Position numbers and translations under genes: made by a program. The notes under the pieces were generated by a model. It was not told the origin of the DNA, ran no database searches, and was given only the letters and a program-made list of their open reading frames with translations. A stretch of 27,766 bases of DNA from CAZYVA01 sp964650695 (lineage in GTDB: Bacteria; Bacillota; Clostridia; Lachnospirales; Lachnospiraceae). Shown one piece after another: positions 14,913 through 22,843 of this stretch. How positions within the stretch are numbered: the stretch's first letter is position 1; each line of letters starts with the position of its first letter. Location of the stretch: the NCBI GenBank assembly GCA_964650695.1, contig CAZYVA010000015.1, positions 1-27,766 of the forward strand. Direction: 5' to 3'.

Positions 14913-16442
14913 ATGAAGTATATTCTGGGAATTGATGTTGGGACTTCGAATGTAAAAGCGGTACTCTTTGATGAGCGTGGGAAGGAAACAGCGGTTGCAA
15001 GTAAGGAGAGCGAGACGCTCCATCCAGGGAGTAATGCGGTGGAGCAGGATATGGGCTCGGTCTGGAGGAATGTAAAGTCCTGCATGAAAGAGGTCATGGC
15101 GTCCGCAGCGGATCACCGGGAGGATATTGTGGGGCTTGGGATTACCGGGCAGGGAGAAGGCTGTTGGCTGATAGGCCGTGAGGGGCAGCCGCTGCAGCCT
15201 GCGATCCTCTGGTGCGATGGGCGGGCGATTACAGAGGTGGAGGCGCTTACAAAGGAACATCCTGAGATTGGGCAGTTGTATTATCAGACGACGGGGACAC
15301 CGCCGTTGCTTGGGAATCAGATGATCCTGATCAAGTGGATGAAGAATAACCGGAAAGAGATTTTGGAAAAGGCGGAAAAAATCCTTTTCTGTAAAGACTG
15401 GATCCGGTATAATATAACAGGAAGCGTACAGACAGAGATTACGGACTGCCTGACGTCCCTGTTGGATGTGCAGACGGAAAAGACGGCGGATGGGCTGATG
15501 AAAGCGATGGATATTTATGAATACCGGCATCTTTTGACCGATCCGGTCCGTTCAGATGAGGTTGTGGGGACTGTGCTGGACGCGGTCGCGGATGAGACGG
15601 GGCTGCCACGGGGGCTTCCCGTGATAGCGGGCGCACTGGACACTTCCGCTACGGCAGTAGGGCTTGGCGCGATCCATGAAAATGATGTTTGCGTGATTTT
15701 GGGGACGACCTGTGCCAGTGAAATCGTGAGGCGCAAGGAAGACTGCAAGTTTGGCGCCAAGAATTCAAGATATGAGAAACATCCGCTGGGGGATCTGTAT
15801 GTGACGCTTCAGCCGACGCTGAACGGGACGCCAAATATTGATTGGATGATTGAGACAATCGCCGGAACAAAGGATTTTAACGAGATTGACCGCATGATCG
15901 AGCGCGCGCCCGCAGGGTGCGGAGGGGTGGTTTACCATCCTTACATCAGCGTTGCCGGAGAGCGCGCCCCGTTTTACCATCCGTATGCCAGGGCAAGCTT
16001 TTTTGGCATAAGTACGGAAACGACGAAGGAGATTCTTGTAAGGGCGGTTTATGAGGGGATTACGCTGTCTATCCGGGACTGTCTGCAGGATGTGGACCGC
16101 AGCGGGACGATTTACCTGGCAGGAGGCGGCGCGAAAAGCCCGGTATGGGCGCAGATGATCGCGGATGTCACAGGGATGAAGGTCATGATCCCAACGGGGA
16201 ACGAGCAAGGGGCAAAAGGGATCGCCTTGATGGCTGGGGTGGCGAGAGGGCTGTACCAAAATTATGATGACGCGGTAGAAAAAGCCTGTACGTTCCGCCA
16301 TGTTTATAATCCGGATCCTGCGCGTGTTGAAATTTACGATTTGCTTTACGGGCTGTATCGGGAGCTTCGTATACACAACGAGAAGATGTGGGATTACAGG
16401 CATCAGATGAACAAACAAATCAGGGCGATCAGGGAGGGCTGA
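14913..16442 (+). CDS. FGGY carbohydrate kinase (erythritol/xylulose kinase-like)
   Basis: ATP-dependent kinase of the FGGY family. It has the N-terminal phosphate loop GIDVGTSNVKAVLFD, a substrate region ITGQGEGCWLIGREGQPL followed by LWCDGRA, a catalytic Asp in AGALDTSATAVG, and the C-terminal AGGGAKSPVW and GAKGIALMAG. The GQGEGCWLI region reminds me of erythritol and xylitol kinases (EryA-like), but the set also fits xylulokinases. It has 509 residues, normal length. It starts 10 bases after the regulator and ends four bases before the hydroxyacid dehydrogenase, so it is tightly coupled to both. Paralogous kinases at 1487 and 18516 are clearly different subfamilies, which suggests three distinct substrates. 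Substrate is uncertain. Confidence 0.75.
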   Translation: MKYILGIDVGTSNVKAVLFDERGKETAVASKESETLHPGSNAVEQDMGSVWRNVKSCMKEVMASAADHREDIVGLGITGQGEGCWLIGREGQPLQPAILWCDGRAITEVEALTKEHPEIGQLYYQTTGTPPLLGNQMILIKWMKNNRKEILEKAEKILFCKDWIRYNITGSVQTEITDCLTSLLDVQTEKTADGLMKAMDIYEYRHLLTDPVRSDEVVGTVLDAVADETGLPRGLPVIAGALDTSATAVGLGAIHENDVCVILGTTCASEIVRRKEDCKFGAKNSRYEKHPLGDLYVTLQPTLNGTPNIDWMIETIAGTKDFNEIDRMIERAPAGCGGVVYHPYISVAGERAPFYHPYARASFFGISTETTKEILVRAVYEGITLSIRDCLQDVDRSGTIYLAGGGAKSPVWAQMIADVTGMKVMIPTGNEQGAKGIALMAGVARGLYQNYDDAVEKACTFRHVYNPDPARVEIYDLLYGLYRELRIHNEKMWDYRHQMNKQIRAIREG

Positions 16443-16446
16443 CACA

Positions 16447-17484
16447 ATGAAAATTTTTTTTACGGCGGAGTATGAAGAAGAAGCCTTAAAGCCGCTGTAT
16501 GAGATGGGAGAAGTCGTAAAAGATGGATGGGCGCTGGGGCTGCCGAAGATGGCAGAGGAAGAGTTTGCCAAAAAAGCGGCGGATGCGGATATCATTATTA
16601 CCAGTTATGACGATATCACGAGAAAGGTGATCGAGAATGCGCCGAACCTGAAGCTGATCGCCTGCACAAGGGCGACCCCGGTCAATGTTGATATGGAGGC
16701 TGCAAAAGAGAGAAAGATTCCGGTGCTTTATACTCCGGGGCGGAATTCCGATTCCACGGCTGAGATGACGATCGGGCTGATGCTGGCTATTGCACGGAAG
16801 ATCCCAATGGCGTACAAAGCCCTGAAGGAGGGGAAATATACCGGCAGCGCAGACGCGCAGAAAGCGACAAAGGAAGGATTGAAAGCCGACGTAATCTGGG
16901 ATATGAAAATGGATGCGCCCTACATGGTGTTCAAAGGGACACAGCTTCACGGAAAGACCCTGGGAATCCTGGGGTATGGGAGCATTGGCAGGCGAGTAGG
17001 TAAGATTGCAAGGGCAATGGGGATGGCGTTGCTCATTTACGATCCTTACGTGGGCGAAGTTGAAGTGGATGAGCCGGGCGTAAGGAAAGCGCTGACGGTG
17101 GAAGAATTGATGGAAGAATCTGATTTTATCACCTGCCACATGAAAGTGACACCATCAACGACGGGCATTGTAAGCCGGGAGCGGATCGCCCTCATGAAAC
17201 CGACGGCATATTTTATCAATGCATCCAGAGGCGCGATCCTGGATGAGGAGGCGCTGATCGATGCACTCCGGGAAAAGAGGATTGCCGGGGCGGCATTTGA
17301 CGTTTATGAAAGTGAACCGATTGCCGGCAGCCATCCATATATCACGGAACTGGACAATGTTGTGATCACCCCGCATATCGCCGGGGCAACCAGTGATGTG
17401 CTTGTCAACCATACGAAACAGGTTGTCGGGGATGTGCGCAGGTTTTTGAATGGGGAGCCACTGCTGTACCAGTACCGATATTGA
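16447..17484 (+). CDS. D-isomer-specific 2-hydroxyacid dehydrogenase, NAD-binding
   Basis: This should interconvert a 2-oxoacid and a D-2-hydroxyacid with NAD(P)H. The NAD-binding motif is LGYGSIGRRVGKIARAMGM (around residues 175-193). The catalytic residues are Arg261 in NASRGAILDE, Glu290 in YESEP and His310 in ITPHIAG, spaced as in phosphoglycerate dehydrogenase. It has 345 residues. A short insertion around residues 130-160 is somewhat unusual. The gene follows the kinase by four bases and is probably translationally coupled. No other acid-handling enzyme is in the operon, so its substrate is unclear: perhaps an aldonate or keto-acid side product of polyol oxidation. Confidence 0.8.
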   Translation: MKIFFTAEYEEEALKPLYEMGEVVKDGWALGLPKMAEEEFAKKAADADIIITSYDDITRKVIENAPNLKLIACTRATPVNVDMEAAKERKIPVLYTPGRNSDSTAEMTIGLMLAIARKIPMAYKALKEGKYTGSADAQKATKEGLKADVIWDMKMDAPYMVFKGTQLHGKTLGILGYGSIGRRVGKIARAMGMALLIYDPYVGEVEVDEPGVRKALTVEELMEESDFITCHMKVTPSTTGIVSRERIALMKPTAYFINASRGAILDEEALIDALREKRIAGAAFDVYESEPIAGSHPYITELDNVVITPHIAGATSDVLVNHTKQVVGDVRRFLNGEPLLYQYRY

Positions 17485-17514
17485 TGGTCCGGTGTAAAGC
17501 AGTTCCTATTCGCG

Positions 17515-17553
17515 GTCAGGAATGCCCATCTACCGGGTATTCCGTGAGAAAGT
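17515..17553 (+). repeat. 39-base dispersed hairpin repeat, copy 1
   Basis: This matches 26410-26448 in 35 of 39 bases without gaps. GGAATGCCC (17519-17527) pairs with GGGTATTCC (17535-17543) with one G-T pair, and both copies are followed by the invariant GTGAGAAAGT. It sits in the 120-base gap between the hydroxyacid dehydrogenase and the ulaE-like gene. An open frame running through it from 17522 is not convincing. Confidence 0.75.
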
Positions 17554-17604
17554 GATCCGGGAGTTTCAGAAGGTCATTACGATAGAAGGACAGAGGAAAA
17601 CAGG

Positions 17605-18471
17605 ATGGAAAATTACAGAAACAGCTACCGCATCGGCGTTTATGAAAAAGCGATGCCGTCAAACCTTTCATGGGAAGAGAAATTCCTGGCCTGCAAGGAA
17701 GCCGGGTTTGATTTTATTGAAATGAGCGTAGATGAAACGGATGAGAAGATCGCGCGCCTGGATTGGGACGGGGCCCAGATGGAGGAAGTCCTTGCCGCGT
17801 CCAAAAAGACAGGGATTTATTGTGAGAGCATTACCTTTTCCGCACAGAGAAGGTATCCCCTTGGATCAAAAAAATGGGGGAAAGAAGCAAAAGAGATTAT
17901 GGAAAAATGTATTACTTTTGCGAAAAAAATGGGGATCCGCATCATTATGACACAAGGGTACGATGTTTATTATGAGGAAACCAGCGACGAGACGACAAGG
18001 GAACGCTTTTACGAGAGAATGGCAGAGGCTGTTATGCTTGCCGCGGCGAACGGCGTGACGCTTGCGACGGAAACCATGCAGGATAAAGAGTTTATGAATA
18101 CGATTGAAAAGGTCATGTATGGCGTGAAGCGGATCCATTCCCCCTATTATCAGGTCTATCCAGATCTTGGGAATATTTATAACTGTACAAAAGAGATTGC
18201 GGCTGACATCCGAAGCGGTTCCGGGCATATGGTTGGCGCACATTTAAAGGAAACGGTTCCAGGGAAGGACCGGGGTATCCCTTACGGGGAGGGACAGGTG
18301 GATTTCCCGCCTTACATCGCGCAATTCTACCAGGAAGGGGTACGCAGGTACGTGGCGGAGTTCTGGTTTGATGGGAAGGACAACTGGAAAGCTGTCATGA
18401 AAGGTAACCGGGCATTTCTGGACGCACAGTTTGACAAGGCAAGGGATATATGTAAGAATCATCAGGCGTAG
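17605..18471 (+). CDS. ulaE: L-ribulose-5-phosphate 3-epimerase (UlaE/SgbU-like TIM-barrel)
   Basis: Converts L-xylulose 5-phosphate to L-ribulose 5-phosphate in the cytoplasm. The 288-residue sequence aligns well, from memory, with E. coli UlaE: GVYEKAMPS, GFDFIEMSVDETDEKIARLDW, FSAQRRYPLGS and GYDVYYEE. Metal and catalytic acids are visible as Glu in TLATETM, Asp in VYPDLGN, His in GAHLKET and Glu in VAEFWF. It would connect an L-xylulokinase (1487) with the 4-epimerase at 20189. The start is the ATG after GACAGAGGAAAACAGG. A related TIM-barrel isomerase, erythrulose-phosphate racemase (LerI type), is an alternative because the operon carries a DhaKL pair. UlaE is the better match. Confidence 0.85.
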   Translation: MENYRNSYRIGVYEKAMPSNLSWEEKFLACKEAGFDFIEMSVDETDEKIARLDWDGAQMEEVLAASKKTGIYCESITFSAQRRYPLGSKKWGKEAKEIMEKCITFAKKMGIRIIMTQGYDVYYEETSDETTRERFYERMAEAVMLAAANGVTLATETMQDKEFMNTIEKVMYGVKRIHSPYYQVYPDLGNIYNCTKEIAADIRSGSGHMVGAHLKETVPGKDRGIPYGEGQVDFPPYIAQFYQEGVRRYVAEFWFDGKDNWKAVMKGNRAFLDAQFDKARDICKNHQA

Positions 18472-18515
18472 CAGCGATGGGCAGTATATCATTTTAAGAT
18501 AGGAGGATGGAATGC

Positions 18516-20108
18516 ATGGGAGCAAAAGAGTTCATTGAATCCGGGAAGGCAGTCATCGGGATCGAACTGGGTTCGACAAGGATCAAGGCGGTTTTGATCG
18601 ACGAAAACCATGTGCCGTTGGTTTCCGGTGATTATGAGTGGGAGAACCGTCTGGAAAACGGATACTGGACATACCACCAGGATGAAATATGGACGGGGGT
18701 GAAGGGATGTTATAAGAGCCTGGCGGACAATGTAAAGAAAATGTACGGGGTGACATTAAAAAAAGCAGCGGCGATCGGCTTCAGCGCAATGATGCACGGA
18801 TACCTCGCCTTTGACAAGGACGACAATCTTTTAGTACCGTTCCGTACCTGGAGGAACGCGACAACTGCAGAGGCAGCAGCAAAGCTGACAGAGCTTTTCC
18901 AGTACAATGTGCCGATGCGGTGGAGCGTTTCCCATCTTTACCAGGCGATCTTAAATGGGGAAGAGCATGTAAAAGATATCCGCTATGTCGGGACACTGGC
19001 CGCTTACATCCATTGGCGGCTGACAGGGCGGAAAGTACTTGGGATTGGGGATGCTTCCGGGATGTTCCCGATTGACCCGAAAACCAAAGATTACTATGAG
19101 GATATGGTCCAGAAATTTGACGCACTGGTTTCAGACAAGAAATATCCATGGAAGCTGCGCGATATTTTCCCGAAAGTCTTGCTGGCGGGGGAGGATGCGG
19201 GTGTCCTGACAGAGGAAGGCGCACGGCTTCTGGATGAAAGTGGGCGCTTGGAGGCCGGGATCCCTCTCTGCCCGCCGGAAGGAGATGCGGGCACCGGCAT
19301 GGCGGCAACGAACAGCGTGGCGAAACGTACCGGGAATGTATCCGCCGGGACTTCTATTTTTGCCATGGTGGTGCTGGAAAAGGAATTGAAAAAGCTGCAT
19401 ACGGAGATCGATATGGTGACAACCCCGGACGGAAGTTCTGTGGCAATGGCGCACGCCAATAATTGTACTTCAGACTTGAATGCATGGGTAAAGATTTTCA
19501 AAGAATTTTCAGAAAGCTTTGGCCTGGATGTCAATATGGACAAATTGTACGGGATCTTGTACCATAAAGCCATGGAGGGTGATGCAGACTGCGGTGGAGT
19601 GCTTTCCTATGGATTCTTGTCCGGCGAGCCAAGCCTTGGCGTGTATGAAGGCAGGCCCGCGGTCATGCGGACTCCGGATGCCAATTTCAGCCTTTCAAAC
19701 CTGATGCGCTCCCATCTGTTCGCGTCACTGGCCACAATGAAATATGGCATGGATATCCTGCAGAAGGAAGAACACGTCCGGATCGATTCCATGCTGGGGC
19801 ATGGCGGCCTATTCAAGACGGAAGGCGTAGGCCAGAGCATCCTGGCGGCAGCGATCAACACCCCGGTAGCCGTGATGGAGACGGCCGGGGAAGGCGGCCC
19901 ATGGGGGCAGGCGATACTTGCTTCCTATATGGTCAACAGGGCTGAAGGAGAGAGTTTACCCGATTTCCTCAACAATAAGGTGTTTGTGGATGCCAAAAAA
20001 ACAGTGGTAAAGCCGGATGCAAAGGATGTGGAAGGGTTTGAGGCTTATATGGAAAAATTCCTGGCGGCCATCCCTGTGCAGAAGGAAGCGATCGCGGCGT
20101 TGAAGTAA
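18516..20108 (+). CDS. FGGY carbohydrate kinase (D-xylulokinase/L-ribulokinase-like)
   Basis: Third FGGY kinase of the window. It has the phosphate loop GIELGSTRIKAVLID, then GFSAMMHGYLAF and PFRTWRNATT in the sugar site, catalytic Asp in PPEGDAGTGMAATNSV, and C-terminal GHGGLFKT plus GEGGPWGQAI. This form differs from the other two kinases. It resembles the Firmicute kinases often adjacent to araD, annotated as xylulokinase or ribulokinase, so L-ribulose is one possible substrate. I start it at 18516 (MGAKEF): the AGGAGG at 18501-18506 is correctly spaced from this ATG, while the in-frame ATG at 18507 abuts it. It has 530 residues. The AraD/UlaF gene follows after 80 bases. Confidence 0.75.
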   Translation: MGAKEFIESGKAVIGIELGSTRIKAVLIDENHVPLVSGDYEWENRLENGYWTYHQDEIWTGVKGCYKSLADNVKKMYGVTLKKAAAIGFSAMMHGYLAFDKDDNLLVPFRTWRNATTAEAAAKLTELFQYNVPMRWSVSHLYQAILNGEEHVKDIRYVGTLAAYIHWRLTGRKVLGIGDASGMFPIDPKTKDYYEDMVQKFDALVSDKKYPWKLRDIFPKVLLAGEDAGVLTEEGARLLDESGRLEAGIPLCPPEGDAGTGMAATNSVAKRTGNVSAGTSIFAMVVLEKELKKLHTEIDMVTTPDGSSVAMAHANNCTSDLNAWVKIFKEFSESFGLDVNMDKLYGILYHKAMEGDADCGGVLSYGFLSGEPSLGVYEGRPAVMRTPDANFSLSNLMRSHLFASLATMKYGMDILQKEEHVRIDSMLGHGGLFKTEGVGQSILAAAINTPVAVMETAGEGGPWGQAILASYMVNRAEGESLPDFLNNKVFVDAKKTVVKPDAKDVEGFEAYMEKFLAAIPVQKEAIAALK

Positions 20109-20188
20109 GAAGGCGGCGCACGGTTGCGTTTACAGCGTTTTTGGAACGATAGATTAAAAAAAGATCAACATAAAGGAGAGATCGTCTT

Positions 20189-20890
20189 ATGCTGGAACAG
20201 TTGAAAAAAGAAGTATATGAGGCAAATATGCTGCTCCCGAAGTATCAGTTAGTGACATTTACATGGGGGAATGCAAGCGCGGTTGACAGAGACGCGGGGC
20301 TGTTTGTGATCAAGCCGAGCGGCGTTGATTATGATAAACTCTGCCCGGAGGATATGGTTGTGGTAAACCTGAAGGGAGAGAAGGTAGAAGGACGCTACAA
20401 TCCGTCCTCAGACACAGCTACCCACTGTGTGCTGTACAATCGTTTCCCAGAGGTAAAGGGGATCGTCCATACACATTCTTCCTGGGCGACAAGCTGGGCG
20501 CAGGCGGGCAGGGGCATTCCGTGCTATGGGACAACGCACGCCGATTACCTGTATGGGGAAATCCCCTGTGTGCGGAATTTGACGAAAGAAGAGCTGGATG
20601 CCGGATATGAGTGGAATACGGGCGTGATCATCGCAGATTATTTTGAGAAGGAAAAGATGGATTATATTTCCATGCCAGCAGTATTGTGTAAGAACCATGG
20701 CCCGTTCACATGGGGGAAAAGCGCGTATGAGGCGGTCCACAACGCGGTCGTGTTGGAGGAGGTTGCGAAGATGGCCGCACGGTGCGAGCAAATCAACCCG
20801 GACAGCCAGCCCGCGCCGCAGATCCTGCAGGATAAGCATTATTACCGCAAGCACGGGGCAAATGCTTATTATGGGCAGAAAGAGGAATAA
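20189..20890 (+). CDS. araD: L-ribulose-5-phosphate 4-epimerase (AraD/UlaF/SgbE family)
   Basis: Class II aldolase-fold enzyme that converts L-ribulose 5-phosphate to D-xylulose 5-phosphate, entering the pentose phosphate pathway. It has 233 residues, normal length. Strong landmarks are LVTFTWGNASA, VIKPSGVDYDKL, PSSDTATHCVLY, VHTHSSWATSWAQAG with two zinc His, GTTHADYLYG with the catalytic Asp, and KNHGPFTWG with the third His. It ends in NAYYGQK, as in UlaF. Together with the UlaE-like gene and the L-xylulokinase it completes the L-xylulose branch. AAAGGAG precedes the ATG. It is the last clearly catabolic gene of the train. Confidence 0.9.
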   Translation: MLEQLKKEVYEANMLLPKYQLVTFTWGNASAVDRDAGLFVIKPSGVDYDKLCPEDMVVVNLKGEKVEGRYNPSSDTATHCVLYNRFPEVKGIVHTHSSWATSWAQAGRGIPCYGTTHADYLYGEIPCVRNLTKEELDAGYEWNTGVIIADYFEKEKMDYISMPAVLCKNHGPFTWGKSAYEAVHNAVVLEEVAKMAARCEQINPDSQPAPQILQDKHYYRKHGANAYYGQKEE

Positions 20891-20907
20891 AAGGGTAAGG
20901 CACATAC

Positions 20908-22020
20908 ATGGAAGAAAAGATTTATATTGCAGGCGCCCATTCCAGGGCCCGGACATTCCAGGAATATATTTCGGTGCTGTATCCGCGCACAACGGTTGCG
21001 GCATACCTGGTGGATGATTTAAATAAGAACAAACGGGAGATTAACGGAATCCCGGTGCAAAAGATCTGTCGGGAGGGGAAGCTTCATACAGATTATCCTG
21101 TATATGTTGCGACAAGAGGTGTAACCTACCGGCAGATTGCCGCGGAATTGAAAGCACTTGGCATGGAACAAGTGTTTTTTGTTGATGTTGCTTTGGACAG
21201 CGCTTTGCGTGGCCAATACGTGCGGAAAATATTTGCAAAACAGCAAAAAACGTTTTTATGTGTCAATGACAGCGTTCCGGGTAAGCCTGGGGAGACGTTT
21301 GCCCACAGCGGCGGTATCCGCGGGAAGGAAATGCAGGCGGCCATCTATGTGTCATCTTCGGTCTATGACCCGGCGCTTGAGGAAACCTATGAACTGACGC
21401 GGGATGAAAAAATGATACAGGCAGGCGCCGCCCTTACGTCCGAGCGGCTGGGAAACGCTGTGGACTTTGATGACACGGGCGACAATATTTCGGCCCAAAA
21501 CAAACAATTCTGTGAGCTGACAGTCCTTTATTGGATATGGAAAAACGCGAAGGAGGACATCGTTGGCCTGGCACATTACAGGCGTCATTTTCTTCTGCCG
21601 GACGGCTGGCTGGAATGGATGTGCGGCAACAGGGTCGATGTGATACTTCCAGTGCCTTTATACGTTGCACCCAGCCTGGAGGAAAATTATAAAGGGCGTC
21701 ATGACCCGGAGGACTGGGAGATTATGATGGCGTACCTTAAGATGCATCATCCGAAGGATTACAAGGCGGCTGGTGAGTTTTTTAAGGGTGGTTTATACTC
21801 CCCCTGCAATATGTTTATCATGCGAAAGGATGTGTTGGCTGATTTTTGCAGATGGCTGTTTCCGATTCTGGATGCGGTTGTGGAGCATAGCGGGGAACGG
21901 GAGGACCCTTACCGCAACCGTTATCCGGGGTTTTTGTCAGAACGGCTGATGACTTATTATTTTGCAAGCGGCATGAGACCGTATAAAACGGCCTATGCGA
22001 ATAAGAATTTTTTAAAATAA
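20908..22020 (+). CDS. DUF4422 glycosyltransferase-like protein with N-terminal Rossmann-like domain
   Basis: The second half (residues about 145-370) is the DUF4422 domain, found mostly in capsule and cell-surface polysaccharide clusters. Landmarks are AIYVSSSVYD, GDNISAQNKQFCELTVLYW, EDIVGLAHYRRHF and a final PGFLSERLMTYYF. Residues 4-115 form a small Rossmann-like domain starting with IYIAGAHSRARTFQEY, perhaps nucleotide or sugar-phosphate binding. It has 370 residues with no signal peptide. It starts 17 bases after araD, so it is co-transcribed with catabolic genes, and is followed by the CDP-polyol-like genes. It may transfer a sugar or polyol to a surface polymer or flagellin. That role is inference. 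Confidence 0.7.
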   Translation: MEEKIYIAGAHSRARTFQEYISVLYPRTTVAAYLVDDLNKNKREINGIPVQKICREGKLHTDYPVYVATRGVTYRQIAAELKALGMEQVFFVDVALDSALRGQYVRKIFAKQQKTFLCVNDSVPGKPGETFAHSGGIRGKEMQAAIYVSSSVYDPALEETYELTRDEKMIQAGAALTSERLGNAVDFDDTGDNISAQNKQFCELTVLYWIWKNAKEDIVGLAHYRRHFLLPDGWLEWMCGNRVDVILPVPLYVAPSLEENYKGRHDPEDWEIMMAYLKMHHPKDYKAAGEFFKGGLYSPCNMFIMRKDVLADFCRWLFPILDAVVEHSGEREDPYRNRYPGFLSERLMTYYFASGMRPYKTAYANKNFLK

Positions 22021-22031
22021 CAAAGTGCAGC

Positions 22032-22109
22032 AAGGCAGACGTGCCTTATTAGCTAGTGTAACGACTCCAGGGGGTCAATAGGATTTCTACCCGGTAGGGG
22101 ATTGGCTTA
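22032..22109 (+). other. Intergenic stretch with small hairpin and CCCGGTAGGG core
   Basis: In the 134-base gap, AAGGCA (22032-22037) pairs with TGCCTT (22042-22047); a weak T-poor tail makes it at best a feeble terminator. Further on, CCCGGTAGGG (22090-22099) occurs exactly again in the terminal repeat at 27693-27702. TACCCGGTAG (22088-22097) is the reverse complement of 17530-17539 in the other repeat family. An AT-rich run before the next gene has no clear promoter. Confidence 0.45.
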
Positions 22110-22154
22110 AAGTATATATATTTTATTTTATAAGAGAAAGAAGCGTGTAGGAAT

Positions 22155-22820
22155 ATGCGGAAATTCGAGTTAATGGCATCCATGATGTGTGCCAATTATG
22201 GAAACTTAGAAAAAGAGGTCCACGATTTAGAAGAAGGCGGGATTGATTCATTCCATATCGATATCATGGATGGAAGATACGTGCCAAATTACGCCATGTC
22301 ATTAAATGACCTGCGGTATATTGCGCGGACGGCAAAAAAGCCCCTGGATGTGCATCTGATGGTCGAACACCCGAACAATACGATTGACTTATTCCTCCGC
22401 GAACTCCGGAAAGGAGATACGGTATACATACATCCAGAAGCTGAGTATCATCCTTCCACTACACTGCAGAGCATTATCAATGCGCATATGATACCGGGGA
22501 TTGCCATCAATCCAGGCACCAGCGTCGAGACAGTGATGGAGATGCTCCGGATTGTAAACAAAGTGCTGGTGATGTCCGTGAACCCTGGAAATGCGGCCCA
22601 GATGTACCTGCCTTATGTAGGGAAGAAGTTGTTTAAGCTTCTGAGCCTGAAGGAGGAAATGCGGGTCGGGATCTATTGGGACGGAGCCTGCAGCGCGGAT
22701 AAGATCCTGGAGTTTGCCCCGAAAGGCGTGGATGGCTTTGTGCTTGGGACAACGCTTTTGTTTGGCAAGAAGAAGCCATATGGGGAGACTTTGAAAAACA
22801 TCAGGGAATTGGAGTTTTGA
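22155..22820 (+). CDS. Ribulose-phosphate 3-epimerase family protein (Rpe/AlsE-like)
   Basis: TIM-barrel epimerase of the Rpe family, acting at C3 of a ketose phosphate such as D-ribulose 5-phosphate/D-xylulose 5-phosphate or allulose 6-phosphate. It has 221 residues. Expected residues are visible: ASMMCA for strand 1, HIDIMDGRYVPN with the metal His and catalytic Asp, VHLMVEHP, and WDGACSADKI where canonical enzymes have VDGG, retaining the Asp. The altered VDGG region and the middle part suggest a specialised paralogue rather than the housekeeping enzyme. It precedes the TarI-like and TarJ-like genes, so it may supply the ketose phosphate that is reduced and activated there. The ATG lies after GTGTAGGA. 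Confidence 0.75.
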   Translation: MRKFELMASMMCANYGNLEKEVHDLEEGGIDSFHIDIMDGRYVPNYAMSLNDLRYIARTAKKPLDVHLMVEHPNNTIDLFLRELRKGDTVYIHPEAEYHPSTTLQSIINAHMIPGIAINPGTSVETVMEMLRIVNKVLVMSVNPGNAAQMYLPYVGKKLFKLLSLKEEMRVGIYWDGACSADKILEFAPKGVDGFVLGTTLLFGKKKPYGETLKNIRELEF

Positions 22821-22843
22821 AATCAGGCTTGGAGGCGTGGTTT

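Noticed and set aside
17522..17725. 67-residue frame starting inside the 39-base repeat
   Set aside because: It overlaps the ulaE-like start in another frame, lacks a ribosome site, and the second repeat copy has a stop at the equivalent fifth codon, so the repeat is not conserved as coding.
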